DNA of 64,000 bases from Pelagimonas sp050633425 (GCF_050633425.1 NZ_JBOEGM010000013.1:62001-126000), one strand, 5' to 3'. Counted from the first letter of the stretch, positions 32,630 through 41,657 are shown. Notes: generated from the letters alone by a model not told the origin. A program made the numbers and translations.

Positions 32630-33823
32630 ATGATGGAAATTAGCGAAAGTCTCTATTCGGAACATCTCGGCGTGGCCGGTGCCTTGGCCGTATCGGCATT
32701 TGTTTTCCTGGGTTTGATGCTCCGATTGCGCGAGACACCGCAGCCTCGCATGCACATCTGGGCCATGATCGCGTTTTTTACGGTTAACATATGCGACGGG
32801 CTGAACTCATTTGCCTATTCCGATACCTTCAATGGCCCGCCTGCGCTCTACCGGTGGAACGATGTCATTATCCCCGGGTTCATGGTTGCACTTTATTTCT
32901 ATGTGAGGGCACTCACCAGTGCTGCGCCCAAGCTGTTCGCGGTCGACCTGGTCCATCTCTTGCCCTTTCTTGCAGGGTTTCTTTGCCTTGCCCCAGCCTT
33001 GCTCTTGTCAGGAGAGGTGCGGCTCGGCCTCGTCGAGGGTGAAGTCACAGATGGACACGCGGCGCTCGTCGACATTGGCGAGACGGCGTTCTGGATTGTT
33101 TGGGTGGTCACATTAGCGGTTTACGGGGCGATTTGTATTCGACGGCTGATCCTGCACAAGCGTAACATTCGCGATGTGTTTTCTGACCTCGAAGGCAAAA
33201 CCCTGCGCTGGCTTGACGGTTTGGTCGCGACCATTCTGATCATCGCACTGATTGTCATCATCGACGAAATTGGACAATTGGTGGGGCAGAGGCCCCTGCG
33301 TGACGGCATCTGGTCGTTGTTATTTGATGTGATCATGCCCGTTTCGTTCGGCATTTTTGCCTTGCGGGCGAACCCGCCATTGCCTGAGTGGACCGAAGCC
33401 GTCCTGGAAGATGTCCCTCGGCCGGAAGAACCAGATCCGCAAGACAAACCATCGTCGCGCTATGCTCGGTCCGGTTTAACGGAGGCGGACGTTGATCGAT
33501 TTGCAGCTCGTTTGGAGAAACGGATGGCGGATGGGCAACTTTGGCGCGATCACGGGCTTAACCTCCGCGGGCTCGCGTCGCAAATCGCGATCCCACCCAT
33601 TCACCTGTCCGAAGTCCTCAATACCAAAGTCGGCATGTCGTTCTATGACTACGTCAACCAATGCCGTATCCGCGATGCCTGTGACCTGCTGATCCACAGC
33701 AATGATACCATCATCGAGATCAGCGAGACCGTAGGCTTCAACGCGAAATCGACCTTCAACACGAGCTTCAAAAAGATTACTGACCAAACGCCCTCGCAAT
33801 GGCGGGCGGCCCATAAGCCATAG
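32630..33823 (+). CDS. Membrane-anchored AraC-family regulator
   Basis: The 397-residue protein has about six to seven hydrophobic segments in its first 245 residues (for example AGALAVSAFVFLGLMLRL and DLVHLLPFLAGFLCLAPALL). The C-terminal AraC DNA-binding domain covers about 275-397: LASQIAIPPIHLSEVLNTK and IEISETVGFNAKSTFNTSFKK. A membrane sensor directly joined to an AraC output would respond to an envelope or external signal without a partner. It precedes the lipoprotein and hydrolase cluster on the same strand and may control it. Confidence 0.9.
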   Translation: MMEISESLYSEHLGVAGALAVSAFVFLGLMLRLRETPQPRMHIWAMIAFFTVNICDGLNSFAYSDTFNGPPALYRWNDVIIPGFMVALYFYVRALTSAAPKLFAVDLVHLLPFLAGFLCLAPALLLSGEVRLGLVEGEVTDGHAALVDIGETAFWIVWVVTLAVYGAICIRRLILHKRNIRDVFSDLEGKTLRWLDGLVATILIIALIVIIDEIGQLVGQRPLRDGIWSLLFDVIMPVSFGIFALRANPPLPEWTEAVLEDVPRPEEPDPQDKPSSRYARSGLTEADVDRFAARLEKRMADGQLWRDHGLNLRGLASQIAIPPIHLSEVLNTKVGMSFYDYVNQCRIRDACDLLIHSNDTIIEISETVGFNAKSTFNTSFKKITDQTPSQWRAAHKP

Positions 33824-34070
33824 GCAGGGACGCAAACGTTCGGATGCGCTGGCCGAACGGGCTCGGCGCTGCAAAATCACCCGAATGTAAGCGTCTGAAG
33901 TAAAAGTACAAAAACATGTAACTGGTTCGATCCAGTTTGTTCGAACGTTCGGGCCACCCTGTTCGGTCGCGGAAGGCATCGGGCCGCCGCTACCCCTTTT
34001 CATATCGCCAATGCGCTGTTGGGAACATCCGGCAGGCGTGGTTGCCAATATGTTGAAAAGGACCTGACTT

Positions 34071-34430
34071 ATGAAACATCTGATCGTACTTCCCGCCGTC
34101 CTTGTCGTCGCCGCATGCGCCGACAGTGGGGCAAGTTATCAACCCATTCTGGATGGGCCGCCATCTGCGGCCTTCCAATCTGATCTTGCCGCTTGCCAAT
34201 CGCTGGCTCGCAATCAGAAACAGTTTGACCAAGAAACCCTTGGTGCTGCTGTCGTCGGGGGCGGTGCTGGCGCGGTCCTCGGTGAGCTTGATGAAGATGG
34301 CGATGCTTTGAGCGGGGCCATCGTCGGTGCAATTGCAGGAGGTGCCGCCGGTGCCGTCAACGCGAGCGAGCGGCGTGAATCTATTGTCGTGGAATGCCTA
34401 CGTAACCGTGGCCACCGCGTCGTCGGGTAA
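34071..34430 (+). CDS. Lipoprotein with glycine-zipper domain
   Basis: A 119-residue protein with a signal peptide ending in a lipobox (VLVVAACADS, acylated Cys at about 16). The centre, LGAAVVGGGAGAVLGEL and SGAIVGAIAGGAAGAV, is a glycine-zipper pair able to associate with membranes. Two further Cys (at about 42 and 110) could form a disulfide. It is probably an outer-membrane or periplasmic surface lipoprotein. Function unknown. It lies between the membrane AraC gene and the SDR operon. Confidence 0.8.
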   Translation: MKHLIVLPAVLVVAACADSGASYQPILDGPPSAAFQSDLAACQSLARNQKQFDQETLGAAVVGGGAGAVLGELDEDGDALSGAIVGAIAGGAAGAVNASERRESIVVECLRNRGHRVVG

Positions 34431-34670
34431 GGCGAAACATCATGGTTGACATCATTCGCCTTCGAGAGCGCCGGTTCAACGCGCTCTATCTACTCCTCAC
34501 AGGGGCGGCTCATCACGAGCTGCCCATACCCTACCAAGTCTCAGACAAGCCGAAAAAATATGTCGGATTACCGGAGCAACACCGACGCAGTCAGACGATC
34601 GCTCGGCTTGAGACGATTACAACCAAACCACTTGGTCTGTAGCAGCGCGCCAAAACAAGGAGACCCCACA

Positions 34671-35522
34671 ATGAAGCGTGTTTTTATCGCAGGAGCGACC
34701 GGCTATCTGGGTCAATTCATCTGCAAGGAATATCAAACCCGCGGTTGGCATGTCACCGCGTTGGTGCGCAAGTCCAACAAGGATGTTCACCTGGCGGCGG
34801 ATCGGATAGTTGAGGCAGAGGCTACATGGCCTGAGACCCTAATTGGGACCATGAAAGATGTTGATTTGGTGGTGTCGGCCTTGGGAATCACACGTCAGGC
34901 GGACGGTGTTGGATATTGGGAAGTGGATTATCAGGCCAATGTGAACCTGTTGGAAGAAGCGCTCCGCAGCAATGTCACGCGCTTTGCTTTTGTCCATGTC
35001 TTGAATGCGGATCGGATGGAAAGCGTGCCCCTCGTTGCGGCAAAAGCGGCCTTTGTGCGCAAGCTTCGATCCGCAGATATTCAAACCAGCGTCATCGCAC
35101 CTACCGGTTATTTTTCTGATATGGGTGATTTCCTGAAAATGGCGATGGCCGGTCGCGTCTGGTTGTTTGGAAGCGGACAACAAAGGATAAACCCAATCCA
35201 TGGGGCCGACCTCGCCGCCGCGCTTTTCAACGCGGTGCAAGATGGTGCTGCCTTGGCAGAGATCGGCGGGCCGGATACGTTTACACAGAACGACTTGGCG
35301 AAGCTTTGTTTCGAAACCCTGGGCACGCCCCCCCGCATCACGCATCTTCCGGACGTTCTACGGCGGGGGGCATTGCATCTTTTGCCGCGCCTTGCACCAC
35401 GCAGGATTGCAGGGCCCGCGCAGTTCTTCTTGACTGCGGGGGCGATGAATATGACAGCCCCACCTTCAGGGACACGCAAGCTGGTAGATCATTTCAAATC
35501 ATTGGTGGACCGTTCCAACTGA
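34671..35522 (+). CDS. NAD(P)-binding SDR-type oxidoreductase/epimerase-like protein
   Basis: The 283-residue protein starts KRVFIAGATGYLGQFICKEY, the GxxGxxG Rossmann loop of atypical short-chain dehydrogenases. VDLVVSALGITRQ and NPIHGADLAAALFNAV follow. The usual Tyr-x-x-x-Lys pair is not obvious, so it may bind NAD(P) without classical SDR chemistry. The ATG at 34671 follows AAGGAG; open codons upstream to 34446 look non-coding. It is first in a run of five same-strand genes with short spacing. Confidence 0.85.
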   Translation: MKRVFIAGATGYLGQFICKEYQTRGWHVTALVRKSNKDVHLAADRIVEAEATWPETLIGTMKDVDLVVSALGITRQADGVGYWEVDYQANVNLLEEALRSNVTRFAFVHVLNADRMESVPLVAAKAAFVRKLRSADIQTSVIAPTGYFSDMGDFLKMAMAGRVWLFGSGQQRINPIHGADLAAALFNAVQDGAALAEIGGPDTFTQNDLAKLCFETLGTPPRITHLPDVLRRGALHLLPRLAPRRIAGPAQFFLTAGAMNMTAPPSGTRKLVDHFKSLVDRSN

Positions 35523-35555
35523 TTCAATAACCGGACAATCTAATCGGAGGCTAAC

Positions 35556-36218
35556 ATGACACTTCAAACACTCGGCGGCCTTGCTGCTTTCACATGCGCG
35601 GCAACCTATCTGTTCGGGTTCACATTGCTCGTAACGCTGCTTGCACCCTTGGGCTTTGGTTCGAGCGACATCGACGCCCATGCCGTTGTCGGCTTTATCG
35701 AGGCCAATCCCGCAATTCTGATTTTGTGGAATACGGTGATCTACATCCTGAATGCGCTTGCGCTGGCTGTTCTTGTTGTCGCCATTCACGCAAGGCTGCG
35801 CCTGAAAACTCCGGGTTGGGCGGCGGTGACCCGCGCGTTCGGTCTCATCTGGGCGACCCTTGTGATCGGGGCAGGGATGATTGCCAATGTCGCCGTGGAA
35901 CAGGCAGCCCGACTAGCGCCGGTTGATCTCGATCGTGCGGTCATGCTTTGGGAGACGCTGCACGCGGTCGAACTGGGCTTGGGCGGCGGGAATGAGATTG
36001 CAGGCGGCGTCTGGATCGGCTGCGTCAGCATCGCAGGATTGATCGCGCGCAGCCTTGGCAAAGTGACTGTCGTCGTTGGTTTGTTGACTGGTTCCGGTGG
36101 GTTGCTGACGCTGTTTCCCGCGATCGGAGACATTGCCGGCGCGGTCTTTGGGCTCAGCGGGATTGCATGGTTTATTGCGGTTGGTCTGGCGCTGGCTTTG
36201 CGCCGCGGCGACGCTTGA
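35556..36218 (+). CDS. DUF4386-like integral membrane protein
   Basis: The 220-residue protein has about six membrane segments (LFGFTLLVTLLAPLGF, ILILWNTVIYILNALALAVLVVAI, FGLIWATLVIGAGMIANV and others) and an E-L-G-L-G-G-G-N-E loop similar to DUF4386 proteins. No catalytic motif is seen. A GGAGG ribosome site precedes the ATG. It sits between the SDR and a serine hydrolase in the putative operon. Assignment to DUF4386 is by pattern only. Confidence 0.75.
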   Translation: MTLQTLGGLAAFTCAATYLFGFTLLVTLLAPLGFGSSDIDAHAVVGFIEANPAILILWNTVIYILNALALAVLVVAIHARLRLKTPGWAAVTRAFGLIWATLVIGAGMIANVAVEQAARLAPVDLDRAVMLWETLHAVELGLGGGNEIAGGVWIGCVSIAGLIARSLGKVTVVVGLLTGSGGLLTLFPAIGDIAGAVFGLSGIAWFIAVGLALALRRGDA

Positions 36219-36246
36219 GTGTTCCAAGTACAAAAGGAAGAGACCT

Positions 36247-37281
36247 ATGACGCTCGCCCAAGACCTGCAAAAGCTCATCGACGCGGAAGCCGCAAAGGCG
36301 AATACCCATGCCTTGATATTGCACCTCAGATCCAGCGATGGACGCGTGGACGTCAAAGCCAGCGCCGGTGAAGTCACGGACGACACGCGTTTCCCAATTG
36401 CAAGCATCACCAAGATGTTCACGGCAACGCTGATTATGCAATTGGTGGAGAAAGGTCGACTTGACCTGAACCAGACCGTCCAGAGCATCCTGCCACATGT
36501 GGACTTGTCGTGTCTTCATGTGGTGAGTGGGACGGATTACGGGTCCAAGTTGACCATCCGCCATCTGCTTCACCAAACCTCTGGGTTGGCGGATTACTAC
36601 GAAAGCGACCTGGCGTTAGATTTGAAGGCGGGCAATGACCGCAGCTACGGTTTGGAAGATGTGTTGCAGATGACGCGCGCCTTGCCGCCGCAGGCCGCAC
36701 CGGACAGCGGGCGATCCCATTACTCCGACACGAACTTCCAACTTCTTGGTGCCGTCATCGAAAGCGTGACAGCACAGAGCTTTGACCAAGCCTTGCAAAC
36801 CGGCATTTGTGTACCGCTGGGGCTGACGCAAACGAAAGTTCTGCGCGGAACGGACGTGGGCCTTGCGGTTTACCACAAGGACCAATTGCTCAACATTCCG
36901 CAGCTTCTGACCAGCATGTCGGCAGATGGCGGCATCATCTCGACCTTGGACGAGATGATGACCTTCTTGCGCGCCTTCATGCAAAACCGGCTTTTTTCTC
37001 CCCAAACCGCTGAGCAAATGCGTCAGTGGAACAGGCTCTTTTTCCCAATGAGTTATGGGTACGGCCTCATGCGGATCAAGCTGCCCCGCTGGATGACCCT
37101 TTTTCGCAAAACCCCCGAGCTGATCGGGCATTCAGGGGCCAGCGGGGCGTTTGCCTATTATGCGGCCGAGCGGGACATATACGTGGTCGGCACGTTCAAT
37201 CAGACAGATGCACCACGTCGGCCCGTCGGCTTTATGTTTGAGGTGATGCGCTTGGTTGCTAAATACGAAGTATTGTCATGA
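36247..37281 (+). CDS. Cytosolic serine hydrolase, class C beta-lactamase family (first of two)
   Basis: The 344-residue protein lacks a signal peptide. Active-site motifs: SITK near residue 56 (IASITKMFT), YSDTN near 161 and HSG near 298 (ELIGHSGASGAF). These match the class C/esterase EstB-like group. Start 36247 follows AGGAAG; an upstream open stretch overlaps the previous gene. It overlaps the next hydrolase by 4 nt (ATGA at 37278). A cytosolic or lactone/ester-cleaving role is more likely than antibiotic resistance. Confidence 0.88.
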   Translation: MTLAQDLQKLIDAEAAKANTHALILHLRSSDGRVDVKASAGEVTDDTRFPIASITKMFTATLIMQLVEKGRLDLNQTVQSILPHVDLSCLHVVSGTDYGSKLTIRHLLHQTSGLADYYESDLALDLKAGNDRSYGLEDVLQMTRALPPQAAPDSGRSHYSDTNFQLLGAVIESVTAQSFDQALQTGICVPLGLTQTKVLRGTDVGLAVYHKDQLLNIPQLLTSMSADGGIISTLDEMMTFLRAFMQNRLFSPQTAEQMRQWNRLFFPMSYGYGLMRIKLPRWMTLFRKTPELIGHSGASGAFAYYAAERDIYVVGTFNQTDAPRRPVGFMFEVMRLVAKYEVLS

Positions 37282-38261
37282 AAACGCTATTAAAGTGGAT
37301 CGTCAGCATCGTAACTTGCCTGCTGTTCGCCGTCAGCGCATTGTATGTGGGAACCCGCGGCGAATACGCGGTCGCCCGTCTGGTGACGGACGACCCATCC
37401 TTGCCGTCAGAGATCGTCAACGGCGTCCAACTGCACATGCGCGTCGTTGACGGGCCGCAGAGTGCGCCTACGATTATCGTTCTGCACGGCGGGCCGGGCG
37501 GAGATTTCCGATCTCTGCAAGCACTGGAAACCCTGTCCGATCAATATCGTGTGGTTTTCTACGATCAACGCGGTGCCGGACTGTCCGAACGTGTTTCAGC
37601 GGACTTCCTGACCCTCGATGGCCATCTGGACGAATTGGGGGCCGTCATAGATCTCGTTTCACCAAGCCAAGCGCCGATCGTAATTGGCCATTCCTGGGGG
37701 GCGATGCTGGCGGCGGCTTACATCGGCCGGAATCCCAACGATGTTCAAAGCGCTGTGCTGATCGAACCGGGTTACCTCGATGCTGCGGGCCGCGAGGCTT
37801 GGGAGGCGGAAAGTGCAACCTACATGTCTGGATTAGGCTATGGCATGATGGCGATCACCACGGGCTTTCGCGCGCAACATGTGTCCGGTCCAGATGCCGC
37901 TGCGCCGGATGATTTTCTCATCGGTCATATGGTTCGCACGTTCGCCAATCACCCCGACAATCCATATCATTGTGGTAATGGGTATTCTGCGCCCAACTGG
38001 CGGTTCGGAGCGCAGTCCAGCACCACATGGCGGGGCGCGTCGGCTGCAACGGTGGATCAGATCGGGTCAAATACTGTCGCGTTTAAAGGTCCTGTCTTAT
38101 TGATCGCCGGAGAGTGCAACAATTGGCTCGGGCCGCTGCAAACCCTGCATATTTCCCAGTTCGCAAACGCCGATTTGGCGATCATTCCTGACGCCGGCCA
38201 CGACGTCGTCTGGGACAACGCGGACGCAACGCTCGCAACCATCCGCGCCTTTCTGGACTGA
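37278..38261 (+). CDS. Alpha/beta hydrolase, proline iminopeptidase-like, with N-terminal anchor
   Basis: The 327-residue protein begins with a hydrophobic segment (WIVSIVTCLLFAVSALYV), then an alpha/beta-hydrolase domain: IIVLHGGPGGDFRSL (HGGPGG oxyanion motif), DQRGAGLSE, and nucleophile elbow GHSWGAML. The late catalytic residues are in DAGHDVVWD. HGGPGG and DQRG-x-G are typical of proline iminopeptidases and related esterases. It is coupled to both class C-type genes, 4-nt overlap upstream and 12 bp downstream. Confidence 0.88.
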   Translation: MKTLLKWIVSIVTCLLFAVSALYVGTRGEYAVARLVTDDPSLPSEIVNGVQLHMRVVDGPQSAPTIIVLHGGPGGDFRSLQALETLSDQYRVVFYDQRGAGLSERVSADFLTLDGHLDELGAVIDLVSPSQAPIVIGHSWGAMLAAAYIGRNPNDVQSAVLIEPGYLDAAGREAWEAESATYMSGLGYGMMAITTGFRAQHVSGPDAAAPDDFLIGHMVRTFANHPDNPYHCGNGYSAPNWRFGAQSSTTWRGASAATVDQIGSNTVAFKGPVLLIAGECNNWLGPLQTLHISQFANADLAIIPDAGHDVVWDNADATLATIRAFLD

Positions 38262-38273
38262 GGCGCTTGCACA

Positions 38274-39338
38274 ATGAACGATCAGACAGACACCTCTCGA
38301 CTCCACCGCATGATGATGCCTTATGAGAGCCCGCGGCACACAGTCGTTGCCTTCAGCCTGATTGCCAGCAAACCTCAAATCATAGGGTCGGGTCCCAATG
38401 ATACGCAGGCACCATGGGAGGACCTCATTTTCGAGATCGGCTCGATCACCAAAGTGTTCACGGGCATCTTGCTTTGCGTGCTCGTGGAAGAAGGGAAAAT
38501 CGATCCCCATGCGCCTTTCTCCGAGTTGTCGGATGCACTGTCTGATGTGCCAAGCTCGATCACGCCAGAGCGCCTGGCGTCTCATACCAGCGGCCTGCCC
38601 AATATTTATGCTCCGATTTGGAAAGTTCTGTTCCAACAACGGCCCGATGGTCCCTATGCCGGCTTTACGCGCAGAGACCTGTTCACATGGTTGCACAACT
38701 GGCATGCCAAAGACTCCGGTGGCAATCTGCGCCACAGCTATTCAAACCTCGGCGCAGGGCTGTTGGGCGAGGCCATGGCGATGCAGGCGGGAAGACCATT
38801 CACCGAACTGCTCGCGGAACGGGTCATCCATCCACTTGGACTGACGGACACAACCGGTGACTTGGACGGCGACCAACGGTCCCGTTTCATGTTTCCTCGA
38901 AACACGGCCGATAGACCCGTTATACCCTGGACCTTCGATGCCTTGGCGGGGGCAGGCTATCTTCGCTCGACAGCGCGCGATCTCGCGCGTTTCTCTCGTA
39001 GCGTTGTCCAAGCGATCAATGCGCCGGAAACGGTTCTAGATTATGCGATCAAGCGTTCGGCCAAACCGATCTTTGGCGTCGGTCGAAGAGGGAGCTCACA
39101 CCTATTCGCACAGTGCTCTGGCTGGATGTCTATGAAGCCAGACCCATCTGGCCCAACAAGTCTTTTTGCCAACGGCGGAACTGCTGGATCGACCTGCGCG
39201 CTTTTTCTTTGCCCTGAAAAAGAGAGAGCAATTGCGATCCTTTCGAACAATGGCGTCGCGGCAAGTCTCTGGGCGCGCACCAAGCTCAGTTGGTCAAGCC
39301 CGACGCGGCAAGCACATGACTATTTCACGGCAGGCTGA
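38274..39338 (+). CDS. Cytosolic serine hydrolase, class C beta-lactamase family (second)
   Basis: The 354-residue protein has SITK (IGSITKVFT), YSN in HSYSNLGAGLLGEAM, and an NGGTAGS segment in place of the usual KTG or HTG. No signal peptide is seen. The sequence differs clearly from the other class C-type protein two genes upstream, so these are not recent duplicates. It is the last gene of the five-gene run. A substrate is not predictable. Confidence 0.87.
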   Translation: MNDQTDTSRLHRMMMPYESPRHTVVAFSLIASKPQIIGSGPNDTQAPWEDLIFEIGSITKVFTGILLCVLVEEGKIDPHAPFSELSDALSDVPSSITPERLASHTSGLPNIYAPIWKVLFQQRPDGPYAGFTRRDLFTWLHNWHAKDSGGNLRHSYSNLGAGLLGEAMAMQAGRPFTELLAERVIHPLGLTDTTGDLDGDQRSRFMFPRNTADRPVIPWTFDALAGAGYLRSTARDLARFSRSVVQAINAPETVLDYAIKRSAKPIFGVGRRGSSHLFAQCSGWMSMKPDPSGPTSLFANGGTAGSTCALFLCPEKERAIAILSNNGVAASLWARTKLSWSSPTRQAHDYFTAG

Positions 39339-39391
39339 CTGCCGAAGAGAACACGGGTACAAGTCGCAGCATTCGGTAATATGAGTTTATA

Positions 39392-39463
39392 GCCGACATC
39401 CGACAACACCAATCGGGAAAACTTCCGATTTTCAAGGGCGATTGTCGGCTTAGCGGGACTTTT
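39392..39463 (+). repeat. Dispersed intergenic repeat, copy C (divergent)
   Basis: GCCGACATCCGACAACACC at the start and ATTGTCGGCTTAGCGGGAC near the end match the ends of copy B, but the middle differs. It lies 54 bp past the last hydrolase gene. Confidence 0.5.
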
Positions 39464-39550
39464 CTACCGTTCATATCTCACCACGAAGGTCGGCTTTGGT
39501 TCGGGAAATTGGCCAAGGTTCAATTAGAAACAGACTGAGCCGATTTGACT

Positions 39551-39766
39551 TTAGCCGCTCCGCTCTCTGTGCCATTTGAACCAAAAGAACAATGCTTGTA
39601 GTGGGGCACCGATGAAACAAGTGGCTAAGAACAAGGGACCTCTCCCGCCAGGCCATTGAAGAATGTCATCATACCAGATCAAGCATGCAACAATTGCCAA
39701 ACTTCCGAAGATAATTGTCCTCTTGGTTTTCTGCTTATTCGACAGTTTGTGCCAGAGTAATGCCAT
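39551..39766 (-). CDS. Possible small two-TM membrane protein
   Basis: A 71-residue frame with a Lys-rich start (SNKQKTKR), a first hydrophobic segment (TIIFGSLAIVACLIWYD), a second (LFLATCFIGAPLQALFFWF) and a positively charged end. This alternation suits a real hairpin membrane protein. No family is recognised and no strong ribosome site is seen. It lies in the 670-bp gap between repeat copies C and B. Confidence 0.45.
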   Translation of the reverse strand: MALLWHKLSNKQKTKRTIIFGSLAIVACLIWYDDILQWPGGRGPLFLATCFIGAPLQALFFWFKWHRERSG

Positions 39767-39833
39767 GCCACCGATCCGATTGGCTATCCCTTAGAAAACA
39801 GACATTGATGCAAAACGCAGAAATTTGCAATAA

Positions 39834-39922
39834 GGGCTCACTGCCGACATCTGACAAGTTCAGTCGGGCAAGTCGATGAAACCTTGTATTAAAGGTCGGC
39901 TTAGCGGGACAAAGCCTTCGTT
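39834..39922 (+). repeat. Dispersed 89-bp intergenic repeat, copy B
   Basis: It begins GGGCTCACTGCCGACATC and ends GCGGGACAAAGCCTTCGTT. It aligns end to end with copy A at 32274-32362, same strand. Copies A and B bracket the AraC-lipoprotein-hydrolase cluster. Confidence 0.65.
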
Positions 39923-40008
39923 GGAACCGAAGAAATCAACGTCTGCTTTCTTCGGTCGATCAAATCGTTAAGCTGTTTGTACATTGTTAAAGACAAGCTT
40001 GGGAATCT

Positions 40009-40677
40009 ATGCCTTCAAAGTACACGGCTGCGCGAAGGGCAAAATTGGAAGACTTGGCCGAAATGTCACGCGTGACAAAGCGACCTGGCCGTAACTCCGT
40101 CGGGTCAAGATCATTGGCATTTTGTCACCCAAACCACAGCAAGGAAACGCTACAAGCGTATTTTTCGATGTACCCGCAAGGTATTTTCGTAAGCGAAGAA
40201 GGCGAGCGCATTATCAGTTTTGCGTGTGCAGTTCGTACTTCTACAAAGGCCATAGAAGAACCAATCGCGTGGTCAGATGTCACAGATGGCGAAAAAACTT
40301 TAGGCCATCAGAAAAGAGGGAAATGGCTGTATGTCAGTCGCTTAACCTACACAGCTGGTCCGGGACATGCCCACGTATCGAAAGAGATTGGCCCACTTCT
40401 GACCGCACTACAAGATTTGGCGGTCAAACAGGGCTTAGCAGGAGTAGCGTTTGCGACACGGTTCCCCGGCCTAAGAGAAAGATCCGGCACAACCGCATTC
40501 CAACGCTCATGCATCGATGAACCGCACCATCAAGTACGTTCAGGGCTGGCCCCGACTGGAATTTCCTACCAGGTAGGTTTTCGACATTGCGTCTCGCTGT
40601 CAAATTATCTTGGAGATGGAAGGCACTTTGCGTTGATGGTCTGGCGAAGGAATGCCATCTACTTGGGTCAGGACTGA
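40009..40677 (+). CDS. GNAT-like acetyltransferase-related protein
   Basis: The 222 residues start with KYTAARRAKLEDLAEMSRV, continue FSMYPQGIFVSEEGERIISFACA and then KWLYVSRLTYTAGPGHAHVSKEIGPLLTAL, where the second half would hold the CoA-binding loop. The pattern is that of a GNAT fold, but the usual R/Q-x-x-G-x-G/A loop is not intact, so activity is doubtful. The 3' end touches an IS5-type transposase relic on the other strand; the original C-terminus may have been lost. Confidence 0.6.
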   Translation: MPSKYTAARRAKLEDLAEMSRVTKRPGRNSVGSRSLAFCHPNHSKETLQAYFSMYPQGIFVSEEGERIISFACAVRTSTKAIEEPIAWSDVTDGEKTLGHQKRGKWLYVSRLTYTAGPGHAHVSKEIGPLLTALQDLAVKQGLAGVAFATRFPGLRERSGTTAFQRSCIDEPHHQVRSGLAPTGISYQVGFRHCVSLSNYLGDGRHFALMVWRRNAIYLGQD

Positions 40678-40935
40678 TAAGCAGAAAATGATCGTTGCTG
40701 CGAGGTAGATGGCCGACTTGAATGTAAGTGCGCACCTGTCATATCGAGTTGCGATACGCCGCCAGTCTTTGAGCTTGGCAAACAAGTTCTCCACCTTGTG
40801 CTGGGTTTTGTAGGTTTTCTTGCAGTAATCGATTGTTTCTTTACGGTTTTTCTTCGGTGGGTGCATGGCTTGATCTTCTGGTTGGTCAGCAAGGTTCTGA
40901 TTTTGTTGCTGTCATATGGCGCATTGCGACGCCGG
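40665..40935 (-). pseudogene. IS5-family transposase remnant (C-terminal part, frameshifted)
   Basis: On the minus strand, PYDSNKIRTLLTNQKIKPC continues, after one frame change near 40865, with PPKKNRKETIDYCKKTYK, KVENLFAKLKDWRRIATRYD and SAIYLAATIIFCL. This is the C-terminal DDE region of IS5-group transposases, including the YxxR/K-type segment before the final helices. The shift is consistent with loss of 1 nt (KPC then I/P missing). The N-terminal half is not recognisable, and no terminal inverted repeats were found. It is a dead relic next to the GNAT-like gene. Confidence 0.8.
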
Positions 40936-41118
40936 TTGAAGCAGGAGCCATCCATCCCATCAGCAATCCGCCCGATCTCCGCGTTGCGGCGTCGACGAGC
41001 TTCGCCCCCCCCCCAATATCCGCATTGCATCGTAGCGCGCAGGCACACCGATGACGTAGCCGCCGGGCTGACCTTGCTCCAACGTGAGCCGGAAGATCCG
41101 AACCTCGGCGGGCCGCCT

Positions 41119-41565
41119 TTAGTTGATTTCTGACATCGGGTCGAACATCGGCAAACCCGACGCCGTGTCCAGAACCTCTGGCTGCAGTACATCCCAATGT
41201 TCTGCAATTTGACCATCTTCAACGCGGAAAATATCGACGCCGATGAGTGGCTCAGGGCCGAACCCGGTAATGCGCGCATGTACCGCAACCAGATTACCCT
41301 CCGCGATGATCATTCCCGGCTCGTATTTGAAATTTGGTGGCATGTGCCCAAACAGTTCCTTGATGACTGCTCTGCCAGAAGGAATGGTTGGATTCCGTTG
41401 CAGGTAGTCTTCGGCGAAATAGGTATCAATGGCCTCAACGTTCCCGTTTACGAAAATCTCTGTCACAGCCTTGACCACAACATCCCGAGCGGTTTCAGCA
41501 AAGGCCGCGATTGGGGTAATGCCGACCGCGAGCGAGAGAATGGCGGTCCTAAAAGTATGTTTCAT
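41119..41565 (-). CDS. Secreted SnoaL-like (NTF2-fold) protein
   Basis: The 148-residue protein has a signal peptide (FRTAILSLAVGITPIAAFA) and a SnoaL/polyketide-cyclase-like domain: IDTYFAEDYLQRNPTIPSG, then GVDIFRVEDGQIAEHWDVLQP, the typical closing H-W-D motif. Substrates are unknown. It is divergent from an HxlR regulator, whose start is 93 bp away. It differs from the NTF2-like proteins of the beta-oxidation operon in being exported and in keeping the SnoaL signature. Confidence 0.88.
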   Translation of the reverse strand: MKHTFRTAILSLAVGITPIAAFAETARDVVVKAVTEIFVNGNVEAIDTYFAEDYLQRNPTIPSGRAVIKELFGHMPPNFKYEPGMIIAEGNLVAVHARITGFGPEPLIGVDIFRVEDGQIAEHWDVLQPEVLDTASGLPMFDPMSEIN

Positions 41566-41657
41566 GGAGGGCTCCGTGTTTGTGTTGACGTAAGTCCTGA
41601 TAGCATCTAGCTAACAAAAAGAAAGTACGCACCATTTTGTAAGTATGGAGAGCCACG

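Noticed and set aside
36247..39338. Antibiotic-resistance beta-lactamases
   Set aside because: Both proteins lack signal peptides and have altered third motifs, fitting esterase/peptidase-type relatives rather than periplasmic lactamases.
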